Below are positions 56,905-64,000 of a stretch of DNA of 64,000 nt, piece after piece. The stretch comes from Cyclina sinensis (taxonomy: Eukaryota; Mollusca; Bivalvia; Venerida; Veneridae): NCBI GenBank assembly GCA_012932295.1, contig JAAONU010000001.1, positions 8,083,104 through 8,147,103 of the forward strand. Reading direction: 5' to 3'. The translations under genes were made by a program, and so were the position numbers. Below the pieces are notes generated by a model. It worked only from the letters and a program-made list of their open reading frames with translations. It searched no databases and had not been told where the DNA came from. Each line of letters opens with the position of its first letter. The stretch's first letter is position 1.

Positions 56905-59684
56905 TTTATTTCTATCAAAATACTGGTAATTTAAAAAGGTCTGTACAAATCTGAAATGAGGTGGTTTATGTAACTTTCACACAAGCACTTTTAACAGCAC
57001 GCTAAAAATGTGGTAGAACTATCTTGCATCCAAATAAATAAAGCAAAAAAACAAGGAAACTCTCATGTACACACTTAAATGCTGGCAATAATGCAATGAA
57101 TTTACGTAAAGAATTTTATTCTTGATGACCCATTTTAGATCTATATTTTCAAATGTATTCATAGATTTTAAGAAAGGTTGAGATTTCTGTAGCAAAATTA
57201 GCTACCAAAGAAGTATAATTTACATTTGTACATGCATTATCATTTGATTTTTATGAAAGAGCTCTTTCAAGAAAGGAGCAACCATCAGGTCTAGATGCTA
57301 AGTAGATAAATATATTAAAACTTGCTTCATTTTTCCTTAAACTTTGTTTAGAGGGAATAGTTAAGCTTAGGAAATGGTTGTGATACATAATGGTTATATA
57401 TTTATTTAAACCTGATTAGCAAGTTAAAAATGGGCATTGTACTCTGCAAGCAATGTGTTGAAAATTTATATATTAGCCACATATGACCATTAAGTGATGT
57501 CAGATTAACAACAACAAAAATTCTCAGAAAAAGTTACCTTCAGATTCTCTATGTTTGAAAAAAAAAGATCTTAAAGATTTCTCTTTGAAAACCTGTTCCA
57601 CAGAACAGCATGTAAATAATATATTGCATGTTTGATCATGGAGGAACTAAACACTGTTCACTGGTTAGGTTGTATTAAAAGTTGTGCATTAATTAGTCAA
57701 ACCTAATCAATGAAAACCTTTGATGTTCAGTGGTGGTTCTCTGAAGGGTAATTAACGTGTTCCTGCAAGCTGGTTGTAGAAAGGGGAGAAAACTCTGATA
57801 TAAATAATGACAAAATTGTGGTTAAAGTAAGGAAAGTCTTTCAGGAACAATTTATTTATTGAGAGCTTCAGCTTTAAAAAGACTCTCTTAATATGTTGCA
57901 TACATGTCAATAATTTAGATATCATATACATAAAAGGACATAACCAAGTTTTGATTTTCTACAACAAATTCTTTTTCTTTTTCACTTTTTCAGAAAAAAA
58001 ATATGCGTTAGTCTGTATAAATATAACGTTATTTTGTTGGAATTTTAATTGCCTTTCCTCACTTTGGTAGGTGGGGCTACATGATAAAAATCAGATAAAA
58101 TTATAATAAAATTTCAGTCCCTTTGTAAACACAAAATGTCGTATACATAATAAACAAAAAATTGTTTCTTTTACAGTGCTACACAGCCTGTCTTACAGCC
58201 AACACTTTTTTGAAAAGTCTGTACATGAGAATTCTATTAAAATAAATCTCTGTAGCAAAAAAATCGCTGAGCTATTATGCATTTACAGGTTTATCACATT
58301 ATGAAGAGCAGTTCACAAGAATCTTGATTTTAAAAAAAAGAAATGTTGTACAGTAAATTAATATATTTTTTAACAGTTCTTTGACATTAAACATACATGT
58401 TATAAGATATTTCAACTAATACTGAAATTCACTAAAAATAATCTTTACTAAAATATATTTTTCTCGCGTATAATTTTTATCGAATACTTTGTTTGAATTT
58501 ATACATCATAAACACTATATAATACTTTATGTTGTTGTTTTTAAACAATTTTTAATACATCTTAAATTGAATTGTACGTTCAGAAATTATCTATTTTGAA
58601 GCCTAACAAATTTAAAGGAAGAACAACAACAACTGTGAAAATAAATCCAATTTCCCAGTGTACATTATATGTACTTAACAATTACACATAGATATAAAAC
58701 TAATCTATATAAGATACACTGTAATGAGAACAAAATGCGGGCTAAGTCTTATTAACAAAAAAGCTGTGTTTACCTTTAAAATTAATATTAAGGGTTTTAG
58801 AAAAAGCAGTACCACAGAATTTGGACTTTGTTGTATGGATGTGAAAAGAAGAAATGACAGATATCTCACACTTGTGGGGGGAAATAAACATTCTAAGGCA
58901 CTAATTGGGTCATTTCCAATTCCTGACATATGTACACAAACAAAAATAATCAACAAAATACATATGAATGTCATTGTGAGAAAATATAACAGAAAACTAC
59001 TCATAGAAAGACAACATCAGCTATAAAGCTTAATAAGCACTCTGGTAATAAAACAACTCTTTGTTCAAAACTTAACAAATACACACTGGCAGTTTATTCA
59101 GAGAGTATTTCAGTATTTGTGATATAACTGTGTTAATTAGCTTTCATGTCGTTTAGTTTTCAGTTGATCCTATAGCCTGTGACCCTCTAGACATTTTTTT
59201 TAAGAAAAAGACATTTTCAATAGATTAATGTCAGTTTTCTGTTATTTTTTTAATTACATAAATCTGAACGTTATTAACTATGGCATCAACCATTCTCAAA
59301 AATTTGTTATGCCAAGGGTTTAATGCTAAATTAATACTTAACATTTATGCAGTGCAAGGTGTTTTTTTAAATGAATTCATGTTGAAATGTATAATGTATA
59401 AGAAATTATGCTTTACATCGTTTAAGGCATACAACTAAATGAGTTAAAATATATATAAATAAAATCGCCATTTCTACATCTTTCGTTAATAGAAACTGCA
59501 TCAGACGACATTTCTCACATCCTCCCAGCGTATTTTGTTCGGACATAACACATTTTACATACAAATATATCGAACATTTTTAGTTTGAGAAATTCATTGT
59601 GAATGTCAGTTTTTCTTCAAAACTCACGTCATTATAGTTTTCTATTACATAAGGTAGGTGCGTTTTCTCCAATCTATGGAAAAC
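56905..59684 (-). other. Probable long 3'UTR of NCX
   Basis: 2.8 kb of very AT-rich sequence with no coding signal between the NCX stop codon and an AATAAA read on the minus strand at 56910-56905. The extent is inferred from the signal and from lack of other genes. Earlier signals within it could also be used. Confidence 0.4.
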
Positions 59685-59921
59685 TTAGAAACCAGGGATA
59701 TATTCGTATGTTTGCAAAGAGGACAAAATAACGTACAGGATCCATACAAATACGAGAAATACCCCGCAGACAATTTTTGGTGTTTTTGGACCGCCTAGCT
59801 CCCCTCCGAAGAAGCTCACGTAACGCCGAACCATAAGTACTGCGACGGTTACAACGGCGCATATGGTAAATATAGTAACACTAAATCCAAGGTCACCCGC
59901 TGGAACTTCAAAAGATTTACC
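59685..59921 (-). CDS. NCX last coding exon
   Basis: 237 nt after ATATTTCAG. It encodes the last two membrane helices with G-G-E-L-G-G-P-K between them and the C-terminal Y-I-P-G-F, then TAA at 59687-59685. Confidence 0.93.
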   Translation of the reverse strand, partial: GKSFEVPAGDLGFSVTIFTICAVVTVAVLMVRRYVSFFGGELGGPKTPKIVCGVFLVFVWILYVILSSLQTYEYIPGF

Positions 59922-62900
59922 CTGAAATATACGAAATGCACATGTGATACGGGTAAAATGTTTACAAGTGTTCATGCTCATTCAGCATTAACCCTTAACT
60001 TGCTGGAACCGAAAGTGATTAGCCTTTGCCACCAGTATAGAGCCAGGCCAGCCTGCACATCCGTGCAGTCTGACCACGCTCTATACTGGTGGTAGCTCCA
60101 TTTTTGTATTTTGATATTGAAATCCCTTAAACTTTGAATGGACTGTTCCAAATTCAAAGCTGGGCAAATCCATTACAAAATTTCAGCATGTTCAGGGTTA
60201 AATATTGATTCTATATGAAAATTTTTTTGGTCTTAAAGATGGTGGAAAAATCAATTGTGACGAATTAAATGGGTTGCAATTATTTTATTTAAGGAGCGTC
60301 TGCTGTAACAGTGTGGCCATACCACGTGGTATATGTGATGTCATTTAGGCTGTCGCAAGCAGCATTTTTTTGCCTCCTTTCGGAGGAGAAAACTGCTGTA
60401 AGTACTTTTATTTCTTCATCAATTTATGGGGATATGGTGAATGCGAAGTGGAAAACTATGCTCTACATATAGATCCTAATGATTCTTTTATCAGATGTAG
60501 TTTTTCTTAAAATTCGGGAAATAAAGAGTTCGTAAAAATATGTTTGCGATCGCAAAAATTGCATCAGTTTTCCTGAATGTTAGAAAATTCTGTACATCTG
60601 ACAAAAGATCATCAGGGCCAATAAGTAGAGCATATTTTTCCGCTTCGCATGCGCTTTATATCATTAAAATTTATAAAGAAATAAAATACAGCAGTTTTCT
60701 CCTCTGAATCAAGGGGAAAAACATGCTGCTTGCGACAGCCTAAATGACATCATTTACCACGTGGTATGGCCACACTGTTTAAGATTGAATGAATTATGTT
60801 CAAAAAACGTTCAAACTTTAATCAGCAAGTGTGTTTCCTACATTACTATCTGTTAAACTAATCTACAGTGACAAAAAGTTGTTATGTGTCTGTGGTATGG
60901 AATATCAAGAACCCAACTATTCAGACTAAAGAGCACGACCTTCTGAACGAATGAATGTATGTTTACAGAATGCATAGCAGACCTTTTCTAACCCAAGAAA
61001 TACTTCAGTGGCGCCGAAACTAACCTGTGACGTCCAATAAATGGCTGCCATTAACCATGGGAAGCCAAGACCAAGAAATACGTTTACACCGTTACTTCCG
61101 GTCACGTTACCAATCGCCATATCCGCTCCTTTCTCATTCATGGCGGCCGATCTGCTGGCAAACGTATCGGGCAAACTTGTTCCTTGAAGCAAATTTTAAC
61201 ATTTTCGTTTTATACATACTTTATTTTCCTATACGCTCTAGCAGTCAAGACGTATTGCTACAAACATGTACAGTTGCCTAAGAACAAAAATGTCGCAAGT
61301 GTCTACTAATAAAAATATTGACATGGAGTGTCAGCTGAAGTTGATCAAATATAGTATTTTTGTCATAACACTGTCAATATATTTTTAAGGTTCAACTTTA
61401 TTTCCATGTGCTATACTATCAATGACTCCATGCAAATGTGTGTTGTACGACGGGTAAATCAGAGGTCCAGTGGTAGAGCACTGGTCATGAGTTCGATCCC
61501 AAGCTCATCGAGATCTACTCACATTACTAATTGTCGTTCGGATGAGATGTTGAAATCAAGTACTTATATAACTATATTAGTCACTGAGCAAGTAGAAGAA
61601 CCTTGGGTGTCTCTGGAATGGGATGCTTTCTATAATTTGCACCACTGATCTTCGCAGCCTAAAGAAAACTTTTTTATTGGGACGTCATTCAAATGGAAAA
61701 CTAATACCGACTATTTATAAACACAAAAAAGATCTACATTCGTTGTCTTTTTAGAGAGATTATACAACACTAAAAAAATACCTAAAGCAACTAATGTGAT
61801 AGCTGTCACGGCGTCTTTGAGTCCGATAAGGCATCCGAAAATTGAGGCAAGGTCACCAATAATAGCAGTCAGGGCTCCAATGAAACACAGCGACACAATG
61901 AAACACAGCCATCCACCCCAGATTGTTGGAGGTGGCACAAAGGCGAAGATGAGCTGAAAATGTACAATAAAACGTATACAGTGTAGACTATCATAGTCTG
62001 TCTAAAATTAATCTGCAATTCCATCAACATATGTTTAGTTAACGACAAAAGCATAAAAAGAGTGAGAACGCAGCAGTTGATTATGGAAATGACACGATGA
62101 TTCTACGGTAATGTTAAAAGTCTCTTGTCTTGGAACTCAAAACGAGCTGTTCACACAATTTTTCTTCTGAAGATTTTTAGTGCAAAATGAACGCCGAGAA
62201 TCTGATTCGAAAACACATATCAAACTGAATAGCCTCACTGATAGTCTGTCTCGGATAATACAATCCAGTTGTTCAATTTAATAACGAAACTAGAAGACTT
62301 TGGATGCAGTGTAAATCCCAATGACTTTGTCTTGCCAGCTGCAGTTCAGACTCAAACCATGCTTCTCTTTTTTCTTCTTAGATACTTTCAAGACTTATGA
62401 ATAATTTGCAATAGTGATATTTAACAATTAATTAAAATTGAGTGATGTTATAAAACCTAAATTCGAGCCCAAGTCTCTTCGAATAAAGCGATTTCAACGA
62501 ATTTGATGTAAAATAAATTGGCATCTGAAATAGACTTTAATTAAAATTGAAATCAGGGTAGGACACGGTTTGGTACTAACCTTCCAACCAAAAGTGAAGA
62601 AATGCATGACATAGTCAAAAACAGTTGCATGTTCCAAATCTCCGCCATTTACGTTCATGGCTTCCACGAACTTTTGACCCCAGGTAGCACGTTGTAAACG
62701 TAAGGCATCGAGGTTGGCGTTGGTGAGGTTGGCAATGCGGTCAACAAAGCCATCAAATTCTGCAATGTTGAAAGAAAAATTTTCAAGTGTTGCGTGAATA
62801 AGTCTCCAAAATTAAATTTTCTGCATTCTAATTCATCAAGGGTAAAAAATAATTTTTATACATACATATTAAATTTGAATCAAAACTGTCTTGGCGAATG

Positions 62901-63303
62901 TAAGGTTCAGTTTTGAATAAGAAAGTCGAGAAGGCTTATCATAGATATTCAGTTTATAAATAGACAATATACAATACAGTTGCCACTCGCAGTAACACAA
63001 TATATTATAAAGGCCCTTACTGAATTTTGTCGAAAGAGCAGAACTGAACATAAAAAGCTCTCGAAAACACTTCAGGATATTCGGGAATTAGTTCGTCGAA
63101 ATAGATATAGTTGCATTATATTGTTCTGTATTATTTGTTCCTTTATGTGAACGTTTGCACACCTGCTTATGAATAATTTACAATATCAATAACATACCGT
63201 CGTCATTTACAATGGTGATAACAGTTCGGCTCAAATGTCCGATTTTGGCGCCTTTACTCACTGATTCGATGAATAATTCGAAGTTCTCGTCTTTCTCGAA
63301 TTC
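59685..63303 (-). CDS. Na+/Ca2+ exchanger (NCX/SLC8 family), 3' part, five exons
   Basis: A plasma-membrane antiporter that extrudes Ca2+ in exchange for Na+. The joined exons (63303-63198, 62759-62581, 61953-61782, 61182-61025, 59921-59685) give 283 C-terminal residues. All junctions are GT-AG and in phase. First comes the end of a Calx-beta (CBD2-like) domain ([10 protein letters not shown]). A cytosolic segment with F-D-Y-V-M-H-F-F-T follows, then a C-terminal membrane bundle. This bundle holds the alpha-2 repeat, with I-G-D-L-A-S-x-[14 protein letters not shown] and G-N-V-T-G-S-N-x-V-N-V-F-L-G. The last segments carry G-G-E-L-G-G-P-K and end Y-I-P-G-F. These are the ion-coordinating motifs of animal NCX. 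The N-terminal membrane bundle, alpha-1 repeat and CBD1 are expected beyond 64000. Confidence 0.95.
59988..60201 (-). mobile_element. MITE-like repeat, second copy (NCX intron)
   Basis: Inverted relative of 51829-52037, with the same ends (TTAACCCTTAACTTGCTGG and TTTCAGCATGTTCAGGGTTA) and the same interior words. It lies in the last NCX intron. Confidence 0.8.
60307..60779. mobile_element. Long-TIR foldback element in NCX intron
   Basis: 473 bp. AACAGTGTGGCCATACCACG at the left is mirrored at the right (CGTGGTATGGCCACACTGTT). The symmetry continues through TGATGTCATTTAGGCTGTCG and GCAAGCAGCAT, then less perfectly through the AAAACTGC/GCAGTTTTCTCCT and GAGCATA regions, so the arms extend about 150-200 bp. 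It has no coding capacity. The CCACGTGG palindrome lies in both arms. A clear target duplication is not visible. Confidence 0.8.
61025..61182 (-). CDS. NCX exon: alpha-2 repeat core
   Basis: 158 nt after GCTTCAAG. It encodes [17 protein letters not shown] and [10 protein letters not shown], ending T-S-Q before GTTAGT. Confidence 0.93.
61447..61640 (+). mobile_element. Decayed tRNA-derived SINE in NCX intron
   Basis: Box A-like GTCCAGTGGTAGAGCA and box B-like GAGTTCGATCCC lie only about 14 nt apart, so the anticodon arm is lost. Downstream GTCGTTCGGATGAGATGTTG and GTAGAAGAACCTTGGGTGTC resemble, from memory, a SINE body widespread in marine invertebrates. No target duplication found. Confidence 0.6.
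61782..61953 (-). CDS. NCX exon: first alpha-2 membrane helices
   Basis: 172 nt after ATTTTCAG. It encodes F-A-F-V-P-P-P, W-G-G-W, I-G-D-L-A-S and G-L-K-D-A-V-T-A, ending inside the A-L-G codon at a GTATTT donor. Confidence 0.93.
62581..62759 (-). CDS. NCX exon: CBD2-to-membrane linker
   Basis: 179 nt from ATTGCAG to AAG|GTTAGT. It encodes [16 protein letters not shown] and F-D-Y-V-M-H-F, matching the NCX segment that leads into the C-terminal membrane helices. Confidence 0.9.
63198..63303 (-). CDS. NCX exon: end of CBD2-like domain
   Basis: 106 nt, phase 0 start after TATTTCAG, GTATGT donor. It encodes 35 residues ending I-V-N-D-D plus one base. Its size and position suggest the last part of the second Calx-beta domain. 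Confidence 0.85.
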
Positions 63304-64000
63304 CTGAAATACAATCAAAACAATCACATATATGCGTATATTATGGGACACACTACATATATATACTTAGTTTCAAGTAAGATACACACGCACACACGCA
63401 CGCACGCACACCGGTGACTATCACACGACTTTGCATGACCTGACCATTTTTATGGTACATTAAAACCCCCGTCCGGTTCATTGAAGACTTTTTTATATCA
63501 GCTTAAAGACATTATCTCTGTATATTTTTTGTTGTTCTTTGTTGTCGTTTTTTCACCCCCCCCCCCCCCCACCTGCCAGTCTTCCCATGCCCGCATCTTT
63601 CAATACCAGGTAACTCGAAAACGTCCGCAAAGCATCTTCCTGATTAGTTTACGGTTATTGGAAACTTCCTCTTAGAGTAGCAAAATTATGTAATCATTCT
63701 TTTCAGGAAAGCTTTATCAGACAAAGCAATTAATTATTCAAGTTTACATAACTGTGATTTTCTAGAACAAAAACGTTAATTTGCCGGTAAACATGTATGT
63801 GCCAACGAACGTCTTTATACAAACGAAGGAAAACGATGATTGATTTTTGTTTCATTACGAATTCTCGTACGTTGAAAGGAGGGATTCATAAAACTGTAAT
63901 GCATTTACCAATACCTTCATCTATCTGAATATTCTGACAAAAATAGCCAAATCGTCTGAATGAGGAACTATTTATGGACCAGCTGCCTTCTACTATTGTT
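63304..64000. other. NCX intron or upstream sequence to window end
   Basis: No further NCX exon recognised on the minus strand. It contains a (CA/CG) microsatellite at about 63385-63411 and a run of 16 C at about 63556-63571. Confidence 0.5.
63385..63411. repeat. CA/CG microsatellite
   Basis: Alternating ACACACGCACGCACGCACA-type dinucleotide run, potentially Z-DNA forming. Confidence 0.85.

Noticed and set aside
61455..61500. Possible tRNA gene in NCX intron
   Set aside because: The two promoter boxes are too close to leave an anticodon arm.

Overview
The window looks like nuclear DNA of a marine bivalve mollusc. It is AT-rich and intron-bearing, with animal-type genes (DDX47, a Na+/Ca2+ exchanger) in a dense background of tRNA-derived SINEs, LINE 3' ends, a mariner, a hAT-like element, foldback/MITE elements and dispersed repeats built around GACCTTGACC and GGACGGACAGAC motifs, which I associate with mollusc genomes. 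The species cannot be fixed from the sequence alone.

Layout. 1-7.9 kb: AT-rich DNA without a recognisable gene, holding one complete SINE with target-site duplications (TSDs). 7.9-17.3 kb: the 3' part of an unrecognised plus-strand gene. Two exons (7930-8265 and 17060-17262) carry related coiled-coil modules. Its 8.8-kb intron contains a hAT-like element (11011-12021), an apparently intact mariner (12609-14463) whose transposase is split by an intron-like segment, and a 48-bp minisatellite. 17.3-28 kb: non-coding DNA dominated by an old tandem duplication of about 4 kb (19.6-23.4 and 23.8-27.9 kb) whose copies differ by later insertions and a 39-bp array. 28-31.5 kb: dispersed repeats.

31797-37577 (minus) is the standout: one uninterrupted 1926-codon reading frame that joins an N-terminal P-loop NTPase, a complete cellular RNA-dependent RNA polymerase (catalytic DLDGD) and a C-terminal UPF1/ZNFX1-like SF1 helicase. 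In fission yeast (Rdp1 with Hrr1) and C. elegans (EGO-1 with ZNFX-1) a polymerase of this kind works with a separate helicase of this kind. The frame therefore reads as a one-chain RNA-silencing amplification machine.

38-47.1 kb: repeats, two LINE remnants, a foldback element, and a duplicated segment of which one copy carries a SINE and the other keeps the empty site. 47853-53355 (plus): complete DDX47, a nucleolar DEAD-box helicase gene in three exons. 54-56.3 kb: G-rich satellite-bearing element and other repeats. 56.9-63.3 kb (minus): the last five coding exons and probable long 3'UTR of an NCX-type Na+/Ca2+ exchanger, whose 5' exons lie beyond the window. I see no functional link between the RdRP-helicase, DDX47 and NCX; their adjacency looks incidental.
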